A DNA stretch of 64,000 nt from Duganella sp. OV510 (GTDB lineage: Bacteria; Pseudomonadota; Gammaproteobacteria; Burkholderiales; Burkholderiaceae_D). The stretch covers positions 205,321 to 269,320 of the forward strand of contig NZ_FNEQ01000011.1 in assembly GCF_900100205.1 (NCBI RefSeq), written 5' to 3'. A program made the translations under genes and the position numbers. Every line of letters starts with the position of its first letter. Positions within the stretch are counted from its first letter, which is position 1. Positions 1 through 8,562 of this stretch are shown piece by piece. The notes beneath the pieces are model-generated. The model was given only the letters and a program-made list of their open reading frames with translations, was not told the DNA's origin and made no database searches.

Positions 1-2
1 TG

Positions 3-122
3 CCGCCCTACGCCGGTCCGGACATCACCTGGCCGCCCGGCTGGGCCGGCCTGTGGAGCAAGGTGCATGTGATGCCGGCGCCGCGCATCAATCTCACCGG
101 CGAGCGTAGCCTGGATTATTGA
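3..122 (+). CDS. C-terminal end of an unidentified protein (5' truncated by window edge)
   Basis: An open frame enters from the left edge and stops at TGA 120-122, leaving 39 codons. The peptide is rich in Pro, Trp and Gly (it includes ITWPPGWAGLW) and ends in ERSLDY, which looks like real coding sequence, but it is too short to assign a family. Its last 29 bases overlap the 3' end of the minus-strand dehydrogenase gene, so the two genes are convergent. Function unknown; moderate confidence that it is a gene at all. Confidence 0.5.
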   Translation, partial: PPYAGPDITWPPGWAGLWSKVHVMPAPRINLTGERSLDY

Positions 123-1083
123 TGTTGCTGGGCTCGCCGTTGGCAAAGTTCACCACGTTCTGGAAGGCGTGCTGGAAGTACAACTCGTAGCTGTCCTGCT
201 CGACGTAGCCCAGGTGTGGCGTCGCCAGCACCGTGGGAATACGCAACAGCGGGGAATCGGCCGCCAGCGGCTCCGACGTGAACACGTCCAGCGCTGCATA
301 GCCCGGCCGGCCTTTCTGCAGCGCCTGCTCCAGCGCGTTGTCCGCCACCAGCTCGGCACGACTGGTGTTGACGAATAGCGCGTCCGGCCGCATGCGCGCC
401 AGATCGTCAGCAGTGACAATCCCGCGCGTGGCCTCGTTCAGCCGCAGATGCAGGCTGAGCACATGCGCTTGCCCGAAGAAAGCCGCGCGCGATTCTGCCG
501 CGTGGTAACCATCCGCCAGCGCCTGCTCGCGGCTGGCGTCGCTGCCCCAGACCACCACCTGCATGCCGAAGGCGCGGCCGTAGCCTGCGACCGTCTGGCC
601 GATCTTGCCGTAGCCCCAGATGCCCAGCGTGCGGCCCTTCAGCGCGAAGCCCAGCCCGTTCAGTTCTGGATTGATCGAGGCGGTCTGCCACAGCCCGTCC
701 TTCAGGTTATTCGCGTACGGCACGATCTTGCGGGACGCCGCCATGACCAGCGCCCAGGTCAGCTCGGCCGGGGCGGTCGGCGAACCGACGCCTTCGGCAA
801 TGGCGATGCCCAGTTCGGTCGCGGCCGCCACGTCGATGTGGCCGGAGAGCCGGCCGGTCTGCGAAATCAGTTTTAAGTTCGGCAATTTGGCCAGCAGGGC
901 GCGGTTGAATGCCGTGCGTTCGCGGATCAGCACCAGGGCATCATAAGGCGCCAGCCTGATCGCCAGCTGGCCGAGGCCGCGTGTTGTGCTATTGAATACT
1001 TTTACTTCGTGGCCAGCCAACAACTCATAGCATTTCAGGCGCTGAGTTGCATTTTGGTAATCATCGAGAATTGCGATTTTCAT
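94..1083 (-). CDS. D-2-hydroxyacid dehydrogenase family protein
   Basis: A 329-residue NAD-dependent dehydrogenase of the D-isomer 2-hydroxyacid family (phosphoglycerate dehydrogenase/glyoxylate reductase type), expected to interconvert a 2-oxo acid and a D-2-hydroxy acid in the cytoplasm. The Rossmann nucleotide loop GYGKIG is at residues 157-162. The family catalytic set is present: Arg242 in NTSRAELV, Glu271 in DVFTSEPL and His290 in ATPHLGY. Length is normal for the family. The N-terminus MKIAILDDYQN is typical of a subgroup often annotated only as D-2-hydroxyacid dehydrogenase, so the substrate cannot be named. It stands alone, facing away from pckG and convergent with the truncated gene at the left edge. 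Confidence 0.88.
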   Translation of the reverse strand: MKIAILDDYQNATQRLKCYELLAGHEVKVFNSTTRGLGQLAIRLAPYDALVLIRERTAFNRALLAKLPNLKLISQTGRLSGHIDVAAATELGIAIAEGVGSPTAPAELTWALVMAASRKIVPYANNLKDGLWQTASINPELNGLGFALKGRTLGIWGYGKIGQTVAGYGRAFGMQVVVWGSDASREQALADGYHAAESRAAFFGQAHVLSLHLRLNEATRGIVTADDLARMRPDALFVNTSRAELVADNALEQALQKGRPGYAALDVFTSEPLAADSPLLRIPTVLATPHLGYVEQDSYELYFQHAFQNVVNFANGEPSNINNPGYARR

Positions 1084-1365
1084 GAAAGATGAACGATGTT
1101 TTAAGAAATTTCGTAGGGAAATAACATGATGAGAGCTTAGTCGAATAGCCTACTACTTTACTCGACTAATTCTCCTACATTTTTGTATGGAACGCTTATG
1201 GTGGGGTGTACAATCGGCCGACAAATCAGCGCCCGCCGACCAGATCCGGGCCTGCGCCACGACCGCCGTAACGACCGCCGACCCATTTCGAATGGACCTC
1301 TGAGCGACTAGCCATAAGCTGACGACGATCTGCCGCCACCGAATTCTTTATTAATTGGAGGTACC
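1084..1365. promoter_or_regulatory. Intergenic region upstream of pckG and the dehydrogenase
   Basis: This 282-base gap separates two divergent genes and must hold both promoters. A TACAAT hexamer near 1209 is a possible -10 element for pckG, but no convincing -35 lies at the right distance. Between about 1224 and 1290 the short word GACCGCCG and close variants recur several times, so a binding site cluster is possible. A strong ribosome binding site, GGAGG at 1357-1361, precedes the pckG ATG by four bases. No small ORF is supported. Confidence 0.4.
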
Positions 1366-3231
1366 ATGAATCAGCCCTTGATGGGTGGCGTTGCACCATT
1401 GAACGCCCCAGCTTACATCAAACAGCAAAAGCTCATCAATTGGGTGGCGGAAATCGCCGCCCTGACCAAGCCGGACCGTATCTACTGGTGCGACGGCTCG
1501 CAGGAAGAGTACGACCGCCTGTGCGCGGAAATGGTTGCCGCCGGCACCATGAAAAAGCTGAACCAGGAAAAGCGTCCGAATTCCTACCTGGCCTGCTCGG
1601 ACCCGACCGACGTGGCCCGCGTTGAAGACCGCACTTTCATCTGCTCCAAAACCAGGGAAGAAGCCGGCCCGACCAACAACTGGATGGACCCGGCCGACAT
1701 GCGCGCCACGCTGCATCCGCTGTTCGACGGCTGTATGACCGGCCGCACCATGTATGTGGTGCCGTTCTCGATGGGCCCGCTGGGCTCGCCGATCGCCCAC
1801 ATCGGCGTGGAACTGTCGGACTCGCCCTACGTGGCAGTCAATATGCGCACCATGACCCGCATGGGCAAGGCCGTCTACGACGTGCTGGGCACCGATGGCG
1901 AGTTCGTGCCATGCGTGCACACCGTCGGCGCGCCGCTGAAAGCCGGCCAGAAGGATGTGGCATGGCCATGCAACGCCACCAAGTACATCGTCCACTATCC
2001 GGACACCCGCGAAATCTGGTCCTTCGGTTCCGGCTACGGCGGCAACGCGCTGCTGGGCAAGAAGTGCTTCGCGCTGCGCATCGCTTCCAACATGGGACAC
2101 CAGGATGCGCAAAATGGTGGCGCCGGCTGGCTGGCCGAACACATGCTGATCCTCGGCGTAGAATCGCCGGAAGGCAAGAAGCACTATATCGCTGCCGCCT
2201 TCCCGTCGGCTTGTGGCAAGACCAACTTCGCCATGCTGATCCCGCCGGAAAGCTTCAAGGGCTGGAAGATCACCACCATCGGCGACGACATCGCCTGGAT
2301 CAAGCCGGGCGCCGATGGCAAGCTGTACGCGATCAACCCGGAAGCCGGCTATTTCGGCGTGGCCCCTGGCACCAACGAAAAGACCAACTACAACTGCATG
2401 GCCTCGCTGCGCGAGAACGCCATCTTCACCAACGTCGCGCTGACCGATGACGGCGATGTCTGGTGGGAAGGCCTGAGCAAGCCGGCGCCGCAGCACCTGA
2501 TCGACTGGCAAGGCAACGACTGGACGCCGGAATCGGCCTGCAAGGCCGCGCATCCGAACGCCCGCTTCACCGTGCCTGCCACGCAGAACCCGGTGATCGA
2601 CCCGGCCTGGGACGATCCGGCCGGCGTGCCGATCTCGGCCTTCATCTTCGGCGGCCGCCGTTCGACCACCGTGCCGCTGGTGACCGAAGCGCGCAACTGG
2701 GTGGAAGGCGTGTACATGGCTGCCACCATGGGCTCGGAAACCACTGCGGCCGCTGCCGGCCAGATGGGCATCGTGCGCCGCGACCCGTTCGCCATGCTGC
2801 CGTTCATCGGCTACAACATGAGCGACTACTTCCAGCACTGGCTGAACCTGGGCGAGAAAGTTGGCAAGATCGACGGCGCCACGCTGCCGAAAATCTTCTG
2901 CGTCAACTGGTTCCGCACCGACGACCAGGGCCACTTTGTCTGGCCGGGCTTCGGCGACAATATGCGCGTGCTGAAGTGGATGCTGGAGCGTATCGAAGGC
3001 GAAGCTGGCGGCATCGAAAACATCTTCGGCACCACGCCGCGCTTTGGCGACCTGAAGTGGGACGGCATTCCGTTCTCGCCGGAAGAGTTCGAAACCATCA
3101 CCTCGATCGACAAGGATGCGTGGCGCGAAGAACTGAAGCTGCATGAAGAACTGTTCACCAAGCTCGCCTACCACCTGCCGGAAGAACTCAAGGCAGTGAA
3201 AGCCGACCTGGAAAAACGCCTGGCACGCTAA
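1366..3231 (+). CDS. pckG: Phosphoenolpyruvate carboxykinase (GTP)
   Basis: A 621-residue GTP-dependent PEP carboxykinase that converts oxaloacetate plus GTP to phosphoenolpyruvate, CO2 and GDP, the entry step of gluconeogenesis from organic acids. Length matches the GTP family (about 600-620), not the ATP family (about 530). The kinase P-loop variant FPSACGKTNFAM is present with Lys285; the Cys just before GK is the hyper-reactive cysteine typical of GTP-type enzymes. RSTTVPLV and the nucleotide-site FGDNMRVLKWM stretch are also recognisable. The start is fixed by GGAGG four bases upstream of ATG. A long hairpin with a T-tract follows the stop, so the gene is probably monocistronic. Confidence 0.97.
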   Translation: MNQPLMGGVAPLNAPAYIKQQKLINWVAEIAALTKPDRIYWCDGSQEEYDRLCAEMVAAGTMKKLNQEKRPNSYLACSDPTDVARVEDRTFICSKTREEAGPTNNWMDPADMRATLHPLFDGCMTGRTMYVVPFSMGPLGSPIAHIGVELSDSPYVAVNMRTMTRMGKAVYDVLGTDGEFVPCVHTVGAPLKAGQKDVAWPCNATKYIVHYPDTREIWSFGSGYGGNALLGKKCFALRIASNMGHQDAQNGGAGWLAEHMLILGVESPEGKKHYIAAAFPSACGKTNFAMLIPPESFKGWKITTIGDDIAWIKPGADGKLYAINPEAGYFGVAPGTNEKTNYNCMASLRENAIFTNVALTDDGDVWWEGLSKPAPQHLIDWQGNDWTPESACKAAHPNARFTVPATQNPVIDPAWDDPAGVPISAFIFGGRRSTTVPLVTEARNWVEGVYMAATMGSETTAAAAGQMGIVRRDPFAMLPFIGYNMSDYFQHWLNLGEKVGKIDGATLPKIFCVNWFRTDDQGHFVWPGFGDNMRVLKWMLERIEGEAGGIENIFGTTPRFGDLKWDGIPFSPEEFETITSIDKDAWREELKLHEELFTKLAYHLPEELKAVKADLEKRLAR

Positions 3232-3238
3232 GCTGAAG

Positions 3239-3300
3239 TCGGGGCCAGAGCCGACATTCGGACATTTGTCCGAATGTCGGCTCTGGCCCCGAACTTTTTT
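3239..3300 (+). terminator. Long perfect hairpin plus T-tract after pckG
   Basis: A 26-bp perfect stem (3239-3264 pairing with 3267-3292) has a two-base loop and is followed by TTTTTT at 3295-3300, the layout of an intrinsic terminator for pckG. The arm begins GGGGCCAGAGCCGACATTCG. It is much longer than an ordinary terminator and resembles in style, but not in inner sequence, the palindromes at 38904, 43838 and 58126, so it may be a dispersed repeat serving as a terminator. Confidence 0.75.
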
Positions 3301-3301
3301 C

Positions 3302-3336
3302 TTGCTATTTCGCACGGGTGTGCTAAAGTTCCGCCT
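3302..3336 (+). promoter_or_regulatory. TetR promoter with operator filling the -35/-10 spacer; leaderless start
   Basis: TTGCTA (3302-3307) and TAAAGT (3324-3329) are spaced 16 bases apart. The palindrome-like TTTCGCACGGGTGTGCTAAA (3308-3327) occupies the spacer. Transcription would begin about 3335-3337, at the ATG at 3337 itself, and no Shine-Dalgarno sequence is present. A near-identical palindrome lies at 3977-3996, which supports autoregulation by the encoded TetR protein. Confidence 0.6.
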
Positions 3337-3954
3337 ATGGATACTCTGACCGCAAAAAGCGAAGCGACTTATGCCGCCATTCTGGATGCCGCCCTCGACA
3401 TGGCAGCCATCGAGGGCATTGGCAAGCTGTCGCTGGGCGAGCTGGCCAAGCGTACCGGCATCAGCAAGAGCGGGGTGTTTTCGCGCGTCGGCTCGCTGGA
3501 GGCCTTGCAGGCCGCCGTGCTGGATGAGTATGACCGCCGCTTTGGCGAGGAAATCTTCCTGCCGTCGCTGCAACTGCCCAAGGGCTTGCCGCGCCTGATC
3601 GCCCAGGTCCATGCCTGGTCATTGCGCGTCGCTGACGAGGGCTTGCGCAATTCGTGCCTGTACAGCGCTGGCGCGTTCGAGTTCGACGACCAGCAAGGCC
3701 CGCTGCGCGACCGTCTGCAGCAAGGCGCGGAAGCCTGGCGCGCCTCGCTGCGCAAAACCATCCTGCAGGCGGTGGAGCTGGGCCAGCTGCGTCCCGACAC
3801 CGATGCCGGGCAGCTGGTCTATGAGATCTACAGTCTGATCGTCGGCCTGATCCACGACACCCGTTTCCTGCGCGATGAACACGCGCGCCGCCACATGCAG
3901 CGCGCCTTCAGCCGTCTGATATCGACCTACAAGAGCTTTAACGACCTGGAATAA
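3337..3954 (+). CDS. TetR/AcrR family transcriptional regulator
   Basis: A 205-residue one-component repressor. The N-terminal helix-turn-helix (about residues 25-50, LAKRTGISKSGVFSRVGSLE) is typical, and the C-terminal ligand domain is unassigned. The start at 3337 (MDTLTAKSEAT) is chosen because the longer frame from 3274 would begin inside the pckG terminator hairpin. Matching palindromes sit in its own promoter and in front of the next small gene, so it probably represses itself and the genes at 4010-5150. The inducer is unknown. Confidence 0.88.
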   Translation: MDTLTAKSEATYAAILDAALDMAAIEGIGKLSLGELAKRTGISKSGVFSRVGSLEALQAAVLDEYDRRFGEEIFLPSLQLPKGLPRLIAQVHAWSLRVADEGLRNSCLYSAGAFEFDDQQGPLRDRLQQGAEAWRASLRKTILQAVELGQLRPDTDAGQLVYEIYSLIVGLIHDTRFLRDEHARRHMQRAFSRLISTYKSFNDLE

Positions 3955-3976
3955 ACCACGCCTTTTTTTATATTAA

Positions 3977-3996
3977 TTTCGCACACATGTGCGAAA
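3977..3996 (+). promoter_or_regulatory. Second TetR operator, upstream of the small membrane peptide gene
   Basis: TTTCGCACACATGTGCGAAA is symmetrical at 9 of 10 positions per half. It shares the half-sites TTTCGCAC and GTGC(G/T)AAA with the element in the TetR promoter. TATATTAA at 3970-3977, just upstream, could supply a -10, which would put the operator over the transcription start. Confidence 0.6.
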
Positions 3997-4009
3997 ACTG
4001 GAGCCAATG

Positions 4010-4120
4010 ATGAAAACCATTGTATTTCTGCTGTTGCTGCTTGCTTACCTGCTATGTCGGCCATTCAGCCGCACTTTGCGGTCACTGCCAAACAACAATG
4101 ACGATTTTATGCTGTTTTGA
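4010..4120 (+). CDS. Small membrane peptide, 36 residues, TetR-controlled
   Basis: A short ORF just after the second TetR operator, preceded by GGAG (4000-4003) at a normal distance. ATG occurs twice in a row (4007, out of frame, and 4010). The product starts MKTIVFLLLLLAYLLCR, a single hydrophobic helix, and ends in an acidic NNNDDFMLF tail. It could be an inner-membrane micropeptide or a short exported peptide. No family is recognised. The operator, ribosome binding site and clean membrane-segment composition together support it. Confidence 0.5.
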   Translation: MKTIVFLLLLLAYLLCRPFSRTLRSLPNNNDDFMLF

Positions 4121-4148
4121 CGCTGCATTTTTGATTACACTCGCTGGC

Positions 4149-5150
4149 ATGAACATAAGTAACGACGAGAATCCGAGTCTGCTTGCACGCATCGCGCAGA
4201 CCAAACGCCCAGACCTGGTGGTCACCATTGGTTATGGTGATGAATTACCTGTATTCCGCCACGCGCGCGCGTTGTGGCAGTTTTATATGTGTCATTTCCC
4301 CGGCATCGAAGTGATCTTCGTGCGCTGGTCGGACAAGCTGAAACGCGGCGAAGTGATGTCCGACGGCCACGACCTGCTGGTCGGCATCGGCGACGGCTTC
4401 CAGGGCGAGGCTGGCTACAACAACAGCGGTGTGTGGTCGCAATCGGAAAACGCGCGCTGGATTTACCGTCAGGTGCTGGTGCAGGATTACCTGCTGCGCA
4501 CGCGCGACAAACCGTTCTTCCTGTACCAGACCACGATTACCTCGGTGGTGGATTTTCGCGGCCTGTGCACGGTGCTCGATCATCTCGCGCCGGTTAATTG
4601 TTTCGCCGGCCCGCTGGGCCGCCTGACCGCCCCCGAAGTGTTCAATGGCCTGACGTTCGTCAGCGGCGCCAGTGCACTGATGTCTCGCGACGTACTGCTG
4701 CGCATGCGCGAACGCTACGATCCTCATCACCCCTTTGCTACCGTGCCGAACGATATCTGGCAGGCAGCGGTCCTGGATGACGTGCCGCGCCAGGCGCTGC
4801 CGACCTTTAACTTCCTCAAGCCGCGCGCCCCGCGTGCCGATGGTGCTTATCTTTATCAGACCGCGCAGTGGCTGGTGCGAGAGGGGCACTACCATTTCCG
4901 CATCAAAACGGTGGCGCCGGAAGATGCCGCCGCGCGGCGCGAGGATATCGACCCGTGGATCATGTTGCGCCTGATGGAGGCAGTGCTCGATAGCGAGCAT
5001 CTGCCGCAAGCCACGCTGGCCCTGGTAGACAAGGTGCAGCGGCTGGCCGATGGCGGCGCAGGCCAGCCTGTCGCGCCGCGTCGTGCGGGACCGTTGCACA
5101 CCGGTCCGCGCGATTTTGCGATGAACGATAACGAAATCGCCTACCCCTGA
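4149..5150 (+). CDS. Uncharacterised protein, possibly glycosyltransferase-like
   Basis: A 333-residue protein with no signal peptide. The first ATG with sensible downstream coding is 4149; upstream in-frame codons overlap the small peptide gene and are Cys-rich non-coding-like. The body has a Rossmann-type opening (PDLVVTIGYGDELPVF), then LVGIGDGFQGEAGYNNS, and a stretch FVSGASALMSRDVLLRMRER. The last resembles the acceptor-side segment of fringe/galactosyltransferase-type (GT-A) enzymes, where a hydroxyl-rich GA-x-LMS motif follows the metal site. That resemblance is weak, no clear DxD motif is placed, and the function is left open. It may be co-transcribed with the small peptide gene under TetR control. 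Confidence 0.6.
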   Translation: MNISNDENPSLLARIAQTKRPDLVVTIGYGDELPVFRHARALWQFYMCHFPGIEVIFVRWSDKLKRGEVMSDGHDLLVGIGDGFQGEAGYNNSGVWSQSENARWIYRQVLVQDYLLRTRDKPFFLYQTTITSVVDFRGLCTVLDHLAPVNCFAGPLGRLTAPEVFNGLTFVSGASALMSRDVLLRMRERYDPHHPFATVPNDIWQAAVLDDVPRQALPTFNFLKPRAPRADGAYLYQTAQWLVREGHYHFRIKTVAPEDAAARREDIDPWIMLRLMEAVLDSEHLPQATLALVDKVQRLADGGAGQPVAPRRAGPLHTGPRDFAMNDNEIAYP

Positions 5151-5151
5151 T

Positions 5152-6585
5152 TCAGCGGTATTGCGCCGCTTCGCCGAGGATGGCTTTCGGCTCCAGGTAG
5201 GCTTCCAGCCCGTATGGACCGAATTCGCGGCCGATGCCGGACTGCTTGAAGCCGCCGAACGGCGCGATCAGATCGTCGTGGATGCCGTTGATGTGCACCC
5301 GGCCAGCCACCAGCTGATCCGCCACGCGGCTGGCGCGCGCCAGGTCGGTGGAGCTGACATAGGCTTGCAGGCCATAGGGCGTATCGTTGGCGATGGCGAT
5401 CGCTTCCTCTTCCGTTTCGTAGCTCATGATGGACAGCACCGGGCCGAAGATCTCTTCCCTGGCAATGGTCATCGCAGGCGTCACGCCGGCAAACACGGTC
5501 GGCTTGATGAAGTAGCCAGCCTCCAGTCCCTGCGGCTTGCCCAGGCCACCGGTGACCAGTTCCGCCCCTTCTTCAATGCCGATGGCGATGTAACGCTGCA
5601 CGCGCTCATACTGCTTGTGCGTGACGACAGGCCCGAGCGACACCGCCGCCTGCTGCGGATCGCCCACCACCACCGCTTCCGCCGCCGTCTTGGCCAGTGC
5701 CTTCACTTCGTCGAGACGATGCGCCGGCACCAGCAAGCGCGTGCCAGCAATGCAGGCCTGGCCGTTGTTCATATAGCAGGCTGCCACCGCAGTCGGGATA
5801 GCCCTGGCAAAATCGGCGTCGTCGAGGATCACGTTGGCGCTCTTGCCGCCCAGTTCCAGCGTGACGCGCTTCATGGTGTCGACGCCGAGGCGGGCGATCT
5901 GTTTGCCTACCGGCGTCGATCCGGTGAAGGAAATCTTGGTGATGTCCGGGTGCGTGCTCAGTTCCGCGCCGACCACGTCGCCACGGCCGTTGACGATGTT
6001 GACCACGCCCGACGGCAGCGCGGCCGCGTGGAAGGCTTCGGTCAGGATCTGGTTCTGGCGCGCGCTCAATTCGCTCGGCTTGACCACCACCGTGCAGCCG
6101 GCCGCGATCGCCGTCGCGACTTTATTCGCCACGAACCACGCGCTGGAATTCCACGGCGTGATGATGCCGACCACACCCACCGGTTCCAGCTTGACCCTGG
6201 CGGTGTTGACGGTTTTTTCGAAGGCATGATCGTCCATCACCTTTTTCACGTCGAGGAACATGTTAGCGGTGTAGCGCGAGCGGGCCATGCTGGTGTTGAG
6301 CGGGCCGCCGTATTCCTCCACCAGCGCAGCGGCGGCTTCGTCTGCGCGTGCCAGCACCGCGTCGTGCAGGCGTTGCAGCATAGCGCCGCGTTCCGCCTTG
6401 CCGGTGCGCGCGAAGGCCGGGAAGGCCGCCCTGGCGGCGGCGATGGCGCGGCGCGTGTCTTCGGCGTCGCCCAGCCGCACCTGGCCGGCCAGCTGGCCAG
6501 TGGTCGGATTGACAAGGTCAAACATCTCGGCGCCGTGCGGCGTGACGAACTGGCCGTTGATGTAGATTTGATCGATGAGGTACAT
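5152..6585 (-). CDS. Aldehyde dehydrogenase family protein
   Basis: A 477-residue NAD(P)-dependent aldehyde dehydrogenase that oxidises an aldehyde to the carboxylate. The oxyanion Asn145 in ITPWNSSAW, general base Glu244 in LELGGKSA and nucleophile Cys278 in NNGQACIAGTR are all present. The start at 6585 (MYLIDQIYING) is preferred over 6615 because GGAG lies six bases upstream and the family N-terminus aligns there. It is convergent with the 4149-5150 gene, two bases apart, and divergent from the DUF885 gene. The substrate cannot be told; the sequence style is that of the broad-specificity branch of bacterial ALDHs. Confidence 0.92.
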   Translation of the reverse strand: MYLIDQIYINGQFVTPHGAEMFDLVNPTTGQLAGQVRLGDAEDTRRAIAAARAAFPAFARTGKAERGAMLQRLHDAVLARADEAAAALVEEYGGPLNTSMARSRYTANMFLDVKKVMDDHAFEKTVNTARVKLEPVGVVGIITPWNSSAWFVANKVATAIAAGCTVVVKPSELSARQNQILTEAFHAAALPSGVVNIVNGRGDVVGAELSTHPDITKISFTGSTPVGKQIARLGVDTMKRVTLELGGKSANVILDDADFARAIPTAVAACYMNNGQACIAGTRLLVPAHRLDEVKALAKTAAEAVVVGDPQQAAVSLGPVVTHKQYERVQRYIAIGIEEGAELVTGGLGKPQGLEAGYFIKPTVFAGVTPAMTIAREEIFGPVLSIMSYETEEEAIAIANDTPYGLQAYVSSTDLARASRVADQLVAGRVHINGIHDDLIAPFGGFKQSGIGREFGPYGLEAYLEPKAILGEAAQYR

Positions 6586-6773
6586 GATGGCTCCATGGCA
6601 GGTTGATGGAGCCATTCTAGAAATCGCCGCGCCGGCGCATCAGTGGGTTTTCTGCCGTATGGTTGCCTGATTCTGCATTCCACGCCGGGGTTTTGGCATT
6701 TCGTCACAATTGCCGTGCTTCTTGCTCAGGGCAGGGCTACAGTACAGGCTCACCCTCTTTACCTTAGGCCGAC

Positions 6774-8558
6774 ATGACAACGATTAAAACCATCGGCGCC
6801 GCGAGCGCCCTGTTGTTCTCCCTGATCCTGGGCGTCGCCCACGCCGACAACGCCGCTCCCGACCTGGAAGCCCGCCGCGCGGCCCTGAATAGCCTGCTGA
6901 AAGAACAGTGGGAATACACCATGCGCACCAGCCCTGAATGGGCCTCGCTGATCGGCGACAAGCGCTTCAACGACAGGTGGTCGGACTTCTCGCAGGCTGG
7001 CATCGACGCCGACCTCAAGGCCAGCGGCGAATTCCTCAAGCGTTTCGAAGCACTGGATACCAGCGGCTTCCCGCTGCAGGAGCAGCTGAACCGTGAACTG
7101 ATGGTGCGCCAGCTGCGCCAGAATATCGAAGGCGCGCGCTTCAAGGACTGGGAGATGCCGCTGGCGCAGAACTCCGGCGTGCATATCGATACGCCGATGA
7201 TTATTTCGGCGCTGTCGTTCGAGACGGTGAAGGATTATGAGGACTACATCAAGCGCCTGCGTGCGTTGCCCAAGCTGTTCGAGCAGACCCGCGTGCAGAT
7301 GGAGAACGGTGTGCGCGACAAGCTGATGCCGCCGCAATTCCTGATTCCGAAGATCGTCAAGCAGTGCGAAGACGTGGCGGCAATGAAGCCGGCTGATTCA
7401 CCGTATGCCGAACCGCTGAAAAAATTCCCTAAAGAGTTTTCGGCAGCCGACAAGGCGCGCCTGAGCAAGGAAGTCCTGGCGGCAGTGAAGAACGATGTCG
7501 CACCGGCGTACAAGAAGCTGGCGGTCTACACCAAGACCAAATACCTGCCATACGGCCGCAAGGAAGTCGGCATGTGGTCACTGCCGGAAGGCGCGGCACG
7601 CTATACCTTCAAGGCCAAGTCCTCGACCACCACTGACATGACGCCGGAGCAGATTCACCAGCTTGGCCTGTCGGAAGTGACGCGGATTGAAGCGCAGATG
7701 CTGGAGACGGCGAAGAAGCTGGGCTATAGCGATCTGAAGACCTTCAACAAGGCGCTGGCCGCCGATCCGGCGCTGCATCCGAAGTCGCGCCAGGAAATCC
7801 TCGACCTGTATCAGAAGTACACCGACCAGATGTACACCAAGCTGCCAGCGCAATTCGGCATCCTGCCGAAAGGTAAAGTGGAGATCAAGTCGGTGGAGGA
7901 ATTCCGCGAGAAGGGCGCTTCCGCTGCCGCTTACATGCCGGGTTCTCCGGATGGCAAGCGTCCGGGCCGCGTGATGGTCAATACCGGCGATTTCGCCAAC
8001 CGTTCCACCATCGGCATCGAAACCACGGCGCTGCACGAAGGCGTGCCGGGCCACCACATGCAGCTGACCATCGCGCAGGAGATCACCGGCCTGCCGGACT
8101 TCCGCCAGCAAGGCAACTACACCGCCTATGCGGAAGGCTGGGCGCTGTACTCGGAACGCCTGGGCGAGGAGCTGGGCTTCTTCAAGGAGCCGCATAGCTA
8201 CTACGGCCACCTGCAGGATGAAATGCTGCGCGCGATCCGCCTGGTGGTGGATACCGGCCTGCATTACAAGAAGTGGAACCGTCAGCAGGTGGTGGACTTC
8301 TTCCATGACCACTCGGGCATCGAGGAAGTCGATGTGCAGAGCGAGACCGACCGCTACATCGTCTGGCCTGGCCAGGCGCTGGGCTACAAGATCGGCCAGC
8401 TGAAGATCCTCGAACTGCGTGACTACGCCCGCAAGGAACTGGGCGACCGCTTCGACATCCGCGCCTTCCACGATCAGGTACTGGGCGCCGGCGCGCTGCC
8501 GATGGATGTGCTGGAAACCCACATCAAGGAGTGGGTAGCCGGCCAGAAGAAGGCCTGA
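6774..8558 (+). CDS. DUF885 family protein, predicted exported metallopeptidase-like
   Basis: A 594-residue protein with a cleavable signal peptide (about residues 1-24, ending GVAHA-DNA), so periplasmic. It belongs to the DUF885 family, distantly related to gluzincin peptidases. The zinc-type motif ALHEGVPGHHMQL lies at residues 419-431, with His421, Glu422 and His426. Downstream AEGWALYSERLGEE is the second conserved family block and would provide the third metal ligand Glu. Peptidase activity is inferred from the motif only. The gene is single and faces a minus-strand gene at its 3' end across a four-base gap. Confidence 0.85.
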   Translation: MTTIKTIGAASALLFSLILGVAHADNAAPDLEARRAALNSLLKEQWEYTMRTSPEWASLIGDKRFNDRWSDFSQAGIDADLKASGEFLKRFEALDTSGFPLQEQLNRELMVRQLRQNIEGARFKDWEMPLAQNSGVHIDTPMIISALSFETVKDYEDYIKRLRALPKLFEQTRVQMENGVRDKLMPPQFLIPKIVKQCEDVAAMKPADSPYAEPLKKFPKEFSAADKARLSKEVLAAVKNDVAPAYKKLAVYTKTKYLPYGRKEVGMWSLPEGAARYTFKAKSSTTTDMTPEQIHQLGLSEVTRIEAQMLETAKKLGYSDLKTFNKALAADPALHPKSRQEILDLYQKYTDQMYTKLPAQFGILPKGKVEIKSVEEFREKGASAAAYMPGSPDGKRPGRVMVNTGDFANRSTIGIETTALHEGVPGHHMQLTIAQEITGLPDFRQQGNYTAYAEGWALYSERLGEELGFFKEPHSYYGHLQDEMLRAIRLVVDTGLHYKKWNRQQVVDFFHDHSGIEEVDVQSETDRYIVWPGQALGYKIGQLKILELRDYARKELGDRFDIRAFHDQVLGAGALPMDVLETHIKEWVAGQKKA

Positions 8559-8562
8559 TACG

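Noticed and set aside
3274..3336. Longer N-terminus for the TetR protein
   Set aside because: The extra codons fall in the terminator hairpin and promoter; the TetR fold begins right after Met at 3337.
1351..3612. 753-codon minus-strand frame over pckG
   Set aside because: Antisense to an unambiguous PckG and spans the terminator hairpin; no recognisable protein.
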